Origin: Verrucomicrobiota bacterium
GTDB taxonomy: Bacteria > Verrucomicrobiota > Lentisphaeria > Oligosphaerales > JAFGRS01
Reading direction: 5' to 3'
Length of the DNA stretch: 10,366 nucleotides
NCBI GenBank assembly: GCA_019136035.1
Contig: JAGVUW010000081.1
Span: forward strand, 1 to 10,366
The position numbers and the translations under genes are program-made. Below, piece by piece: positions 1 to 6,250 of this stretch (the stretch's first letter is position 1; every line of letters starts with the position of its first letter). The notes under the pieces are model-generated. The model saw only the letters and a list, made by a program, of their open reading frames with translations. It did not search any database and was not told the origin of the DNA.

Positions 1-291
1 ACAGGGCAGGCCATGCCGGCGGGCGACGTCGCGGGCCGAGTACGGCAGGGTCAGCGGCCGCAGGCGATTCAGTCGATCGCTGGCCTTCGCGACCAGGAAG
101 CGCCCCGCGAGGCGCAGGAAGTCCACCGGGCCGTAGAAGCCATACAGGCGCCGGGCAGTCTGCAGCAGGGTCTCGTTGAAACTCGGCAGGATGACCACGC
201 CGACGATCTCCGCGCGCCGCAAACGGCAGAGGGCGTCGAGAGCCGGCGGCAGGTAGAAGGGCTCTTCCTGGGTGATGAGGGCAATGCGCAT
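1..291 (-). CDS. Formyltransferase-family protein, N-terminal part (runs off left edge)
   Basis: The reading frame opens at ATG 291 and stays open to base 1, giving 97 residues with no stop; the C-terminus lies outside the window. The start MRIALITQEEPFYLPPALD has a beta-strand followed by a short loop, as at the N-terminus of the Rossmann-like formyl transferase fold. A second hydrophobic strand (EIVGVVILPSF, about residues 28-38) and a basic helical stretch with RLYGFYGP follow. Proteins that begin this way occur in exopolysaccharide loci and resemble methionyl-tRNA formyltransferase and sugar N-formyltransferases. A sugar-formylating role is inferred from context, because the catalytic N-H-D region is not in the window. 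No Shine-Dalgarno is visible just upstream. A heptamer repeat array begins 41 bp before the start codon. Alternatively it could be a different enzyme sharing only this N-terminal fold. Confidence 0.7.
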   Translation of the reverse strand, partial: MRIALITQEEPFYLPPALDALCRLRRAEIVGVVILPSFNETLLQTARRLYGFYGPVDFLRLAGRFLVAKASDRLNRLRPLTLPYSARDVARRHGLPC

Positions 292-331
292 GGTGAGAGT
301 ACCGCGAAAGAGGAAGGGAGCGGGGAGCGGG

Positions 332-422
332 GAGTCCGGAGTCCGGAGGTCAGAGGTCAGAGGTCAGAGGTCAGAGGTCAGAGGTCAGAGGTCAGAGGTC
401 AGAGGTCAGAGGTCAGAGTCAG
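332..422. repeat. Heptamer tandem array A1 (GAGGTCA, 13 units)
   Basis: There are thirteen consecutive 7-bp units: two GAGTCCG (332-345), ten exact GAGGTCA (346-415) and one GAGTCAG (416-422). The array lies upstream of the formyltransferase-like gene. Open frames through it on the plus strand give low-complexity peptides only, so I read it as non-coding. On the opposite strand the array at 6251-6313 has units of the same family (GAGTTCG, GAGTTCA). Confidence 0.95.
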
Positions 423-432
423 GAGAGAGTAA

Positions 433-622
433 CCGCGGATTGCGCGGATGGGGCGAAAGGGTTGGGGCCGGGTGGCGACTCGCATGGAGGGTTTCGTCGT
501 GGTGCGGCGCCGAGTCCGAGTCAGAGGACCGCGTTCACGAGGCGTCCCGCCACGGCGCTCGCCCGGCCGGGTTCACGAGAAAGACCCAGATCTTCTCTCG
601 CCAAGCCGCAAAGAGCGCCAAG
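433..622. repeat. Degenerate short-repeat stretch (GCGGAT pair and CGCMAAG triplet)
   Basis: Directly after array A1 the word GCGGAT occurs twice within 17 bp (433-449). Further on, GTTCACGAG occurs at 533-541 and 571-579. The words CGCCAAG, CGCAAAG and CGCCAAG then sit at 599-605, 607-613 and 616-622, a spacing of 8-9 bp. The same type of word (CTTGCG on the plus strand, so CGCAAG on the minus) recurs three times at 6349-6373, on the opposite strand. No credible protein is encoded. Confidence 0.6.
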
Positions 623-720
623 GGTGGAAGAGGAGCAGAGGCTGATGGCAGCTTGCCCGAGGCGGGGCGGCAACGAGGGCATTCATGGTGCCGGTGTCAA
701 TGAGGCCGGGTCGTCTCAGC

Positions 721-762
721 GTTGGACGTTGGGCGTTGAGCGTTCGGAGTTGGGCGTTCGCT
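721..762. repeat. Heptamer tandem array A2 (GTTGGGC-type, 6 units)
   Basis: There are six units of 7 bp: GTTGGAC, GTTGGGC, GTTGAGC, GTTCGGA, GTTGGGC and GTTCGCT. The reverse complement of 6189-6227 matches 722-760 with two differences near the centre, so this array has an inverted partner about 5.4 kb away. Two unrelated loci sharing the same order of imperfect units implies copying of a block, not independent tandem expansion. Confidence 0.9.
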
Positions 763-851
763 ATCCTGCGGGTGGAGGGTCGGGTCATGCCCGTGAAGCT
801 ACGGTTTGCTGGCACTGTAGATCCTGCTCAGTCTCAGGAAGGAGCGCAGTC

Positions 852-1067
852 ATGGCCGTCGCCCCGAAATGGGCCTTGGCCATGATGGCCGCCACCGCCG
901 CACACGGAGGATTCTCAGTTCCCCCAGACGCCCTATGGAAAGGTTCTTCAAGAAGACCAGCCCGAAGCGCAGGCTTCTCCATCGAGGACATCCTTAGCCT
1001 GACACAGCCGATGATCCTGAGGAAACGGGTCAGGCAGTCCCTGCGTGGCGGGCGATGGCCGTCTTGA
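852..1067 (+). CDS. Possible small ORF, 71 residues, unknown function
   Basis: I do not recognise this product. The ATG at 852 is preceded by AAGGAG at 839-844 with a 7-nt spacer, one of the best ribosome-binding sites in the window, and it points opposite to every other gene. The peptide begins with a mildly hydrophobic, alanine-rich stretch (MAVAPKWALAMMAATAAHGG), followed by a basic and serine-rich middle and FSIEDILSL near residues 42-50. Third-position GC is high in the first 16 codons and then mixed, so it may be a truncated or decayed gene. A chance Shine-Dalgarno in a relic region is equally possible. Confidence 0.2.
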   Translation: MAVAPKWALAMMAATAAHGGFSVPPDALWKGSSRRPARSAGFSIEDILSLTQPMILRKRVRQSLRGGRWPS

Positions 1068-1179
1068 GGGACACGAGACCGTGGCTGGTGGTCGGCCGAA
1101 GACCGACCATCAGAACTGCCGCTCGATGCCAAGAAGAACGCTCCAGCCGGACATGCCTCGTGGCTCTGCGCCATCGGCA

Positions 1180-1959
1180 CTATGCAGAAGTCGGCGGTCC
1201 AGGCAAGGACCCGTTCGCCCCCCGGCGCCTCAGTACCTTGGTGTCTCCACGCGGCGCAAGCTCGACAAAGCCGGAAGTCACCTTAGCCACCGCGGCGCTA
1301 CAACCGGGCCTATGGCGGTCATGGAGCTCTACGCATATCAGATCGACCTTCCCTATCCAAGGTTCGGCGTGTTCGAAGACTTCCTTCTCTGAGCCCTCAA
1401 TGTCGATCTTCAGGATATCGATCCCCGTCAGACTGAAACGCCCCATCAGCTCATCGACTGTGGTCGCCGCAACCGGCTTCCCAGAAAGATTCTGCCGATT
1501 CGTCTGCCGGCATACTGTGAATCCCCAGTTCCCAAGACCGGGATCGCTCATACGCAGTTCGCCGTGCTCGTGCCACAGCGCCATGTTCAAGGCCTTTACG
1601 TTGGGGAAACGGCCTGTATTCCGCACAAGCATGCGGTAATTGGCCGGCTCCGGCTCAAGAGCGATGATGGTGGCAGACGGATAGCGAACTGCAAACCAGA
1701 CCGATGCCATGCCGATATTGGCACCCGCGTCGACGATCACAGAAGGGCCCGGCCCTGAACCCCAGTCAACCGCGTAGACTCCCTCCAGGAAGATCTGCCT
1801 GTAGGAGAGGATGTCGGTGCTTCGTGAACGCAGCCAAACAGACACACCAGGCCATCCTCGCGCCATCACGGAAACGGGCAAAGACACAGGGCAAAGGCGA
1901 TCTGCCAAGGCCATGAGCCACCACCGCGAACCGTACAGTGCCCGATATCCTTGTAGCAT
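1180..1959 (-). CDS. FkbM-family SAM-dependent methyltransferase
   Basis: This 259-residue protein has the FkbM hallmarks in order. They are the glycine-rich SAM-binding motif VDAGANIG (76-83), the acidic strand ALEPEP (100-105) that would contact the ribose hydroxyls of SAM, and DILKIDIEGSE (181-191). The family transfers methyl groups to oxygen, often on sugars of surface glycans or on glycosylated metabolites. In this locus it would most plausibly O-methylate a glycan residue, which is inference. The N-terminal 60 residues contain aromatic and aliphatic stretches but no clear signal peptide. ATG 1959 is the first plausible start in frame; the ribosome-binding site is weak. Sampled 60-bp stretches are about 50-65 percent GC against 73-80 percent in stretches of neighbouring genes, which suggests separate acquisition. 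The gene is isolated by spacers of 382 and 888 bp. Confidence 0.88.
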   Translation of the reverse strand: MLQGYRALYGSRWWLMALADRLCPVSLPVSVMARGWPGVSVWLRSRSTDILSYRQIFLEGVYAVDWGSGPGPSVIVDAGANIGMASVWFAVRYPSATIIALEPEPANYRMLVRNTGRFPNVKALNMALWHEHGELRMSDPGLGNWGFTVCRQTNRQNLSGKPVAATTVDELMGRFSLTGIDILKIDIEGSEKEVFEHAEPWIGKVDLICVELHDRHRPGCSAAVAKVTSGFVELAPRGDTKVLRRRGANGSLPGPPTSA

Positions 1960-2341
1960 GTCGACTAGGCCTACTGTCGCAGAGCGCTTCCCATGGGCAC
2001 CATTGAGCTAACGCACGCCAGGCAGACTCATGCGAGACACGCGAGACGCACAACCCCGGCCGCCGCGGCTCGCGGACCCTTCGCGCTCAGAGCCCCTCAC
2101 CCAGCAGAGGACACCGCGCCGAAGTGCCCCCCCAGTTCTCCACGTCGCCACACGGCCGCGTCCCTGCGTCCTATTGCGAGGGACAAGCCGCAACCTCTAC
2201 TAGACAGGTGTCCTGCGGCGTTTCAAGGCGTGTGACAGGGGCATCGAGTCCGCCCCGCCAACAGCGCGCGAGATCACATGGCCTTCGCTGCGGAAGACGG
2301 AGCGTGTAGAGGAACTGCAGCCCTGCGGCGGCGGTGGTGCG
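1960..2341. other. 382-bp spacer between the deacetylase and FkbM genes
   Basis: No open frame here looks like a protein on either strand. GCGAGAC occurs twice (2032-2038 and 2041-2047), and there is a run of C near 2125-2132. A promoter for the FkbM gene would be expected here if it is not co-transcribed with the genes upstream, but I cannot point to a convincing -35/-10 pair. No tandem array like those in the larger spacers is present. Confidence 0.5.
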
Positions 2342-3205
2342 TCAGGCGCCTGGGGGCGGCAGGATGCCGGCGAGAGCCTCACGCAGGGGCACGAAGGTGA
2401 ACTCGTTCAGGACTCTCTCCAGGCGCGGTGCGGTCTGGCGCAGGTTGACGTAGTGCCGGAAGCGCATCCAGGCCGACGGCCCGGCGACGCGCGGCTGGTC
2501 CGGGTCGAACTCCCAGGGGTGCAGGTAGATGACGGCCGGGTGGCCCTCGCGGTTGATGCGTCGGAGGGCCCACCGTGTCACGGCCAGAGGGAAGAGTCGG
2601 AAGTACCCCCCCCCGGCGATCGGCCAGTTACGTCCGCCAAGGCGCACCGTCGCCACCGGGCATTCGACCAGGCCATTGGGCAGGACGTGGGCGAAGCGGC
2701 TGACGCCGGCCATGCCATAGCGGTCGTGCCCGGTGGCGGGCATGATACTCGAGTCGTAGCGGAAGCCTGCCGCGCGGATCTCGTCGAGGGCCCAGGGGAC
2801 GGCGGCCGTCACGGAGAAGCTCGGGGCGCGGTAGCCGAGGATGTCGACCGGCGGCAGGCCGGGTGCGGCGGCGAGGGCCTCACGCAGGCAGCCGAGGGAG
2901 CGTCGGAGGTCCTCGGCGAACTGCTCCCGGGTCTGGCTGTAGACGAGTCGATGGCCATAGCCATGGCAGGCGATCTCGTGGCCGCGCACGGCGATCTCGG
3001 CAACCATGCGCGGGTGGCGTTCGGCCACCCAGCCCAGGATGAAGAAGGTGGCCCGGACTCGGGAGCGCTCGAGAAGCTCGAGGACACGCTGCACGTTGGC
3101 CTCGACGCGGGACGCATGAGTGTCCCAGTCAGCGCGCGGCACGCCCGTCTCCAGGTTGTGCACCTGGAAGTGCTCTTCGACATCGATGCTCAGGACGTTA
3201 TGCAC
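2342..3205 (-). CDS. XrtA-type polysaccharide deacetylase (NodB domain)
   Basis: With a GTG start at 3205 the protein has 287 residues, close to the usual length of the XrtA/PEP-CTERM system deacetylases (DUF3473 C-terminus). The NodB motifs appear in order: SIDVEEHF (6-13) with the catalytic-base Asp8; TFFILGWVAE (53-62); HGYGH (81-85) with the two metal-binding histidines; GYRAPSF (124-130); YDSS (150-153); and YLHPWEFD (227-234) with the late histidine. The family removes acetyl groups from N-acetylated sugars in exopolysaccharide. An open frame continues upstream to 3292, but that extension reads through a 39-bp direct repeat and hairpins and has no homology-like character. The GTG is preceded by GAGAGA and puts the first strand in the usual place. 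The GT4 gene just upstream in transcription is a common partner in XrtA loci. Confidence 0.92.
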   Translation of the reverse strand: MHNVLSIDVEEHFQVHNLETGVPRADWDTHASRVEANVQRVLELLERSRVRATFFILGWVAERHPRMVAEIAVRGHEIACHGYGHRLVYSQTREQFAEDLRRSLGCLREALAAAPGLPPVDILGYRAPSFSVTAAVPWALDEIRAAGFRYDSSIMPATGHDRYGMAGVSRFAHVLPNGLVECPVATVRLGGRNWPIAGGGYFRLFPLAVTRWALRRINREGHPAVIYLHPWEFDPDQPRVAGPSAWMRFRHYVNLRQTAPRLERVLNEFTFVPLREALAGILPPPGA

Positions 3206-3220
3206 GCGTGCGATCTCTCT

Positions 3221-3422
3221 CGGCGACGGGCGGGCTATCCGACCTCCGCGGCCGGTGCAACGCGGTCCCTGTCGCAGGCCTTCAGCCTGCAACGTGGGAG
3301 GCGGCCAGAACCCCAGGGCGTTGCCCTGGGCTGATGAATCATGCCCCTTCAGGGCGCCAGGCCGGGAATGTGCGGTGACGCGCCGGCGACGGGCGGGCTA
3401 TCCGACCTCCGCGGCCGGTGCA
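3221..3422. repeat. 39-bp direct repeat pair bracketing REP-like hairpins
   Basis: Bases 3221-3259 are identical to 3384-3422, and the match continues for five more bases with one mismatch. The offset is 163 bp. The pair fills most of the 224-bp spacer between the second GT4 gene and the deacetylase start, and the nearer copy begins 16 bp upstream of the GTG. Between them are two hairpins: 3274-3279 with 3285-3290 (GCAGGC/GCCTGC, 5-nt loop), and 3312-3319 with 3323-3330 (CCCAGGGC/GCCCTGGG, 3-nt loop). A weaker 4-bp stem lies at 3343-3355. Compact paired hairpins in an intergenic space resemble REP/BIME-type elements. No transposase is nearby. Confidence 0.9.
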
Positions 3423-3429
3423 GCGCGAT

Positions 3430-4623
3430 TCATCGTCCCTCGGCGTCCGGCCGGACGCCGAGAGCCGAGAGGCGTTCGAGGACCTTCTCGGCATTCCGCA
3501 CCCAGGTGTGCTCGGCAAGGACATCGCGGCGCGCCTGGGCGCCCAGGCGCTGACGCAGGGCGGCGTCGTTCACGAGGGCCTCGAGGCCGGCAGTGAAGGC
3601 GTCCATGTTCCCAGGCGGGAAGAGCCGGCCGTTGGCGTCATCACGGACGACCATGGCGATGGGCTCCGTGGCTGGCGCCAGAACGGGCTTGCCCTGGCCC
3701 ATGTACTCGAAGAGCTTAATCGGTGAGCGGTACGCGTTGCTGTGGGGGATCACCGCGATATCCATGGCGGCGGTATACTGCGGCACCTCCTGATGCGGGA
3801 CCGCCCCGGCGAAGATGACGCGGTCGGCGATACCGCGCGACGCCGCCTGGCCCGCCAGGTCACTGCGCAGGGGCCCATCGCCGACGATCAGCAGGCGCAG
3901 GTCGTACCGCCCGGCCAAGGCCGCCACCGCGGCCATCAGGTCCTCGAGGTGGTGCCAGGGCACCAGCCAGCCGACGAAGCCCACGACCACCGCCTGGCCA
4001 AAGCCATGGCGTCGCCGCAAGGCCTGGCCATCGGCCGGCTGAGCATAGTCGGCGGCATCGACGGCATTCGGCAGAACCAGGGTCCGCGATGCCGGCACGC
4101 CCAGAGCCTGCACGCGGCGTTCGAGATGGGGCGAAACGACGGTGACCAGGGTGGCGCCACGGAAGCAGACGCGATCGCAGCGCTCGGCCAGACCACGGAA
4201 GAAGGGCTGCTCACGCACACGCTCGTCGCCGACCAGCTCGTTGACCTCGACCACCAGCGGCACCTTCCGCCGTCGCGCCAGCCAGGCAGTGGCGCATAGG
4301 AAGAAGGCGTGACGCTCATAGATCAGGCCGTAGTGCCGCCGGCGCAACTGCCGCCAGTTCCGCCACCAGGCGGCGAGGTTGTAGGCGACCTCGAGGAGTT
4401 CGAAGATCAGGCCCGGACAGCGCCGCGCCAGCCAGGACCAGGCGCTGTGTCCCCCCTGCCCCCCGGTGAAGGGATTGGCGCCCTGGGTATGGCGCGGATC
4501 GACGCCGGTCGGACTCGAGAAGTCGACGTGGTGCCCGAGGGCCTCCAAGCCCCCGGCGATGCCGGCAATGTGGACCCCCTCGGGACCGCGGCCCTGCGTG
4601 CGAAAGTGGTAGAGGATGTTCAT
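3430..4623 (-). CDS. GT4 glycosyltransferase, exopolysaccharide type (second of the pair)
   Basis: The 397-residue protein shows the GT-B architecture. The N-terminal acceptor domain starts MNILYHFRTQGRGPEGVHI, a form typical of GT4 enzymes next to XrtA deacetylases. Strands VPLVVEVNELVGDE (121-134) and TVVSPHL (161-167) and a linker with LPNAVDA (184-190) follow. The C-terminal donor domain begins FVGWLVPWH (216-224), continues LLIVGDGPL (244-252) and reaches SPIKLFEYMGQGKPVLAP (300-317). Glu306 sits at the second glutamate of the usual E-x7-E motif, while the first position appears to be Tyr298, a variation I associate with this subfamily. It would add one sugar from a nucleotide-sugar donor to the growing lipid-linked unit on the cytoplasmic side. 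The start codon at 4623 has only a weak Shine-Dalgarno, and hairpins lie about 20 bp upstream of it. Confidence 0.92.
   Translation of the reverse strand: MNILYHFRTQGRGPEGVHIAGIAGGLEALGHHVDFSSPTGVDPRHTQGANPFTGGQGGHSAWSWLARRCPGLIFELLEVAYNLAAWWRNWRQLRRRHYGLIYERHAFFLCATAWLARRRKVPLVVEVNELVGDERVREQPFFRGLAERCDRVCFRGATLVTVVSPHLERRVQALGVPASRTLVLPNAVDAADYAQPADGQALRRRHGFGQAVVVGFVGWLVPWHHLEDLMAAVAALAGRYDLRLLIVGDGPLRSDLAGQAASRGIADRVIFAGAVPHQEVPQYTAAMDIAVIPHSNAYRSPIKLFEYMGQGKPVLAPATEPIAMVVRDDANGRLFPPGNMDAFTAGLEALVNDAALRQRLGAQARRDVLAEHTWVRNAEKVLERLSALGVRPDAEGR
3439..3462. repeat. 24-bp perfect palindrome at the 3' end of the GT4 gene
   Basis: Bases 3439-3450 are the exact reverse complement of 3451-3462. 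The palindrome lies inside the last codons of the glycosyltransferase (around SALGVRPDAEG) and ends 6 nt before its stop codon at 3432-3430. On the minus-strand transcript it would form a very GC-rich stem. There is no U-tract, so it is not a classical terminator. It could stabilise the 3' end of the message or slow ribosomes, or be a binding site for a dimeric protein. Confidence 0.8.
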
Positions 4624-4643
4624 GCCATCATTAGCCTGACCTA

Positions 4644-4785
4644 TTCACGCGCCGCACGGCGGCCCGTGAACAGGCCACCCTTCGGGCTTCGACGCGAGGC
4701 ACTTGCGGCCTCTTGCTCAGGGCTAACCTTGAGCAAGCGGCGCAGCGCACGTGGATGGTGAGCGAAGCATCCGCGCTTCGCGGAT
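4644..4785. repeat. Hairpin cluster in the spacer between the two GT4 genes
   Basis: The 170-bp spacer holds several stems. One is a two-part stem TTCACG/CGTGAA enclosing GCCGC/GCGGC (4644-4670). Another is CTTGCTCA/TGAGCAAG (4712-4719 with 4730-4737). The 3' end has overlapping alternatives: GCGAAGC/GCTTCGC (4762-4768 with 4775-4781) competes with ATCCGCG/CGCGGAT (4769-4775 with 4779-4785, 3-nt loop), and GGATG/CATCC (4753-4772) competes with both. The 4769-4785 stem lies 8 nt after the stop of the first GT4 gene, where a terminator or 3' stabiliser would be expected. No U-tract follows. No gene is seen in the spacer. Confidence 0.75.
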
Positions 4786-4793
4786 AATCCAGG

Positions 4794-5984
4794 TTAGGCC
4801 TTCTCGCGCGCCCCGGCGGGCATGGCCGCGCCAAGGACCTCACCGTAGGCCCTGATCGTCTCATCCCAAGTGAAACGGAGGGCATGCTGCCGACACGCGT
4901 CGCGCCAGTCGTCATGGGCCGCGACGTCCTGCAGGGCTGCCGACAGGACCGCCGCGTCGGTGGAGTCCACCAGATGGCCGCAGGGCGGCCCGGCCAGGAC
5001 CTCCGGGATGCCGCCGACGCGGCTGGCCACAACCGGCAGGCCGCAGGCCAGGGCCTCGCGGATGACGTTGGGGATACCCTCGTTGCGGCTCGGCACGCAG
5101 AGCACGTCCGCAGCCTGCATCCAGCGCGCCACCGCAGCCGGCGCGCAGACGCCGGCCAGCGTGGCGGACAGCCCCGGGTGCGCGGCGACGCGGTCCTGCA
5201 CAGCGCCACGGAGCGGGCCCTCGCCGAGGATGACCAGGCGCCACGAACCGGCCCCGGTCGACTGTGTCAGACGCGCCACCGCGTCGACCGCCGCCAGGGG
5301 GTTCTTCACCGAAACCAGGTTCCCGACGAAGAGCACGACGCGCTCGCCGGACTGCAGGCCGAACTCACGGCGGAGGGCCTGCCGGTCGGCCGATGGGGCA
5401 AACAGCGCGGCGTCGACGCCGTTGGGAATGGTCACCACCCGCGCCTCGGGGAGGCCGGCCTGGAGCAGACGCTGCCGCAGGGCCTCACTGCGCGTAATGA
5501 CGCCCGCGGCTCGCCGGAGGTGACGAAGAATGACGCCGCGCCGGACGGGCCAATCGAGGTACTCGTTGACATCCGAGCCCTGGACCACCACCACGCAGGG
5601 CAGCCCCAGCGACGCGGCCAGGCGCACTGCGGCACAGCCGTCGGGGTAGGCCCAGGCCGCCAGCACGACATCGGCGCGGCGGGCCTGACAGGCCGCCCGC
5701 ACCGCCGGCGCCATCCATGCCGCGTAGAGGCGATGGTTGACCGCCGAGCCGATCTTCGGAAGGTACGGCACGGACGGGAATACCGGCGACAAGGCGGCAT
5801 CCTCGTCGCAGGCAATGCCCTCGCCGGCACCCCGGCGGGTCAGGAAGGCGCTCAGACGCGGCCGCGGCGCGACCACCGACACGGGCCAACGGGCCGCCAG
5901 GCGTCGGACGAGATGCCCGTTGTGCAGCCCAAAGGTCGGCCGCCGCGCATCCGGGAAGAGATTGGAGATGAAGAGGATGCGCAT
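4794..5984 (-). CDS. GT4 glycosyltransferase (first of the pair)
   Basis: This 396-residue GT-B enzyme begins MRILFISNLFPDARRPTFG with the typical first strand and glycine region. QGSDVNEYL (135-143) and ITRSEALR (163-170) lie in the acceptor domain, and PNGVDAALFAP (187-197) in the linker. VLFVGNLVSVKNP (217-229) and LVILGEGPL (250-258) follow in the donor domain. The E-x7-E motif is intact in SRNEGIPNVIREALACGLPVVAS (Glu302 and Glu310). It should be a retaining transferase using a nucleotide-sugar donor; donor and acceptor cannot be read from sequence. ATG 5984 fits the family start exactly. No Shine-Dalgarno precedes it, because an octamer repeat array ends six bases before the ATG. It lies downstream in transcription of a 530-bp repeat-rich spacer, so it may have its own promoter. 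Confidence 0.93.
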   Translation of the reverse strand: MRILFISNLFPDARRPTFGLHNGHLVRRLAARWPVSVVAPRPRLSAFLTRRGAGEGIACDEDAALSPVFPSVPYLPKIGSAVNHRLYAAWMAPAVRAACQARRADVVLAAWAYPDGCAAVRLAASLGLPCVVVVQGSDVNEYLDWPVRRGVILRHLRRAAGVITRSEALRQRLLQAGLPEARVVTIPNGVDAALFAPSADRQALRREFGLQSGERVVLFVGNLVSVKNPLAAVDAVARLTQSTGAGSWRLVILGEGPLRGAVQDRVAAHPGLSATLAGVCAPAAVARWMQAADVLCVPSRNEGIPNVIREALACGLPVVASRVGGIPEVLAGPPCGHLVDSTDAAVLSAALQDVAAHDDWRDACRQHALRFTWDETIRAYGEVLGAAMPAGAREKA

Positions 5985-5990
5985 ACAAGG

Positions 5991-6142
5991 ACGACGGGAC
6001 GACGGGACGACGGGACGACGGGACGACGGGACGACGGGACGACGGTACGACGGGACGACGGGACGACGGGACGACGGGACGACGGGACGACGGGACGACG
6101 GGACGACGGGACTACAGGACTACAGGACTACGGGACTACAGG
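5991..6142. repeat. Octamer tandem array (ACGACGGG, 19 units)
   Basis: There are nineteen consecutive 8-bp units without a break. Fifteen are ACGACGGG (one, at 6039-6046, ends in T), followed by four variants (ACTACAGG twice, ACTACGGG, ACTACAGG) at 6111-6142. The variants cluster at the end away from the gene, and the near-perfect units lie next to the GT4 start codon at 5984. This fits recent expansion from that side or homogenisation within the array. All frames through it give an RRDDGTTG-like periodic peptide, which I regard as spurious. Confidence 0.97.
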
Positions 6143-6153
6143 CTCGGGCCATC

Positions 6154-6188
6154 CGAAACCCGACCCTCGACACCCGACACTCGGGAAG
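6154..6188. repeat. Heptamer tandem array B3 (CGACACY-type, 5 units)
   Basis: The units are CGAAACC, CGACCCT, CGACACC, CGACACT and CGGGAAG, each 7 bp and in one phase. The sequence differs from the two other heptamer families in the same spacer, while the period is the same. It is degenerate at both ends. No gene overlaps it. Confidence 0.75.
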
Positions 6189-6190
6189 GG

Positions 6191-6227
6191 AACGCCCAAC
6201 GCTGAACGCTCAACGCCCAACGTCCAA
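6191..6227. repeat. Heptamer tandem array B2 (AACGCCC-type), inverted copy of 721-762
   Basis: The units are AACGCCC, AACGCTG, AACGCTC, AACGCCC, AACGTCC and a trailing AA. The reverse complement reads the same units in the same order as the array at 721-762, with two differences over 39 bp. Confidence 0.9.
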
Positions 6228-6250
6228 GGCCGGAGGGGAGCCAGGCGGGA

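Larger units (their letters stand above)
292..1179. other. 888-bp spacer between the FkbM gene and the formyltransferase gene
   Basis: I find no confident gene here. The left half (332-762) is a mosaic of short repeats listed separately. The right half (about 780-1179) is less GC-rich and has open frames on both strands. These show no recognisable domain, have mixed third-position base use, and could be gene remnants. The only frame with a convincing ribosome-binding site is the plus-strand 71-residue ORF at 852-1067. No tRNA, rRNA or intrinsic terminator with a U-tract was recognised. Confidence 0.6.

Noticed and set aside
811..832. Possible sigma-54 promoter (TGGCAC followed by TGCT) upstream of the small plus-strand ORF.
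   Set aside because: The distance between the GG and GC elements is about three bases too long, and sigma-54 sites tolerate almost no change in spacing.
1987..2018. A minus-strand stretch resembling the start of a tRNA (TTAGCTCAATGG).
   Set aside because: The D-arm does not close with the expected partner, and there is no anticodon arm or T-arm (no TTC at the right distance) in the next 75 bases. It is a chance match.
3206..3292. N-terminal extension of the XrtA-type deacetylase to a TTG at 3292.
   Set aside because: The extra 29 residues come from a direct repeat and hairpins, and the family start matches GTG 3205 followed directly by the first strand and SIDVEEHF.
2453..3334. Long plus-strand open frame opposite the deacetylase.
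   Set aside because: High GC content opens antisense frames. The minus-strand protein has all NodB motifs and the plus-strand one has no recognisable domain.
3221..3422. Insertion-sequence remnant bounded by the 39-bp direct repeats.
   Set aside because: The enclosed 124 bp has no transposase fragment, and the repeats are direct rather than inverted ends. A REP-like duplicated element fits better.
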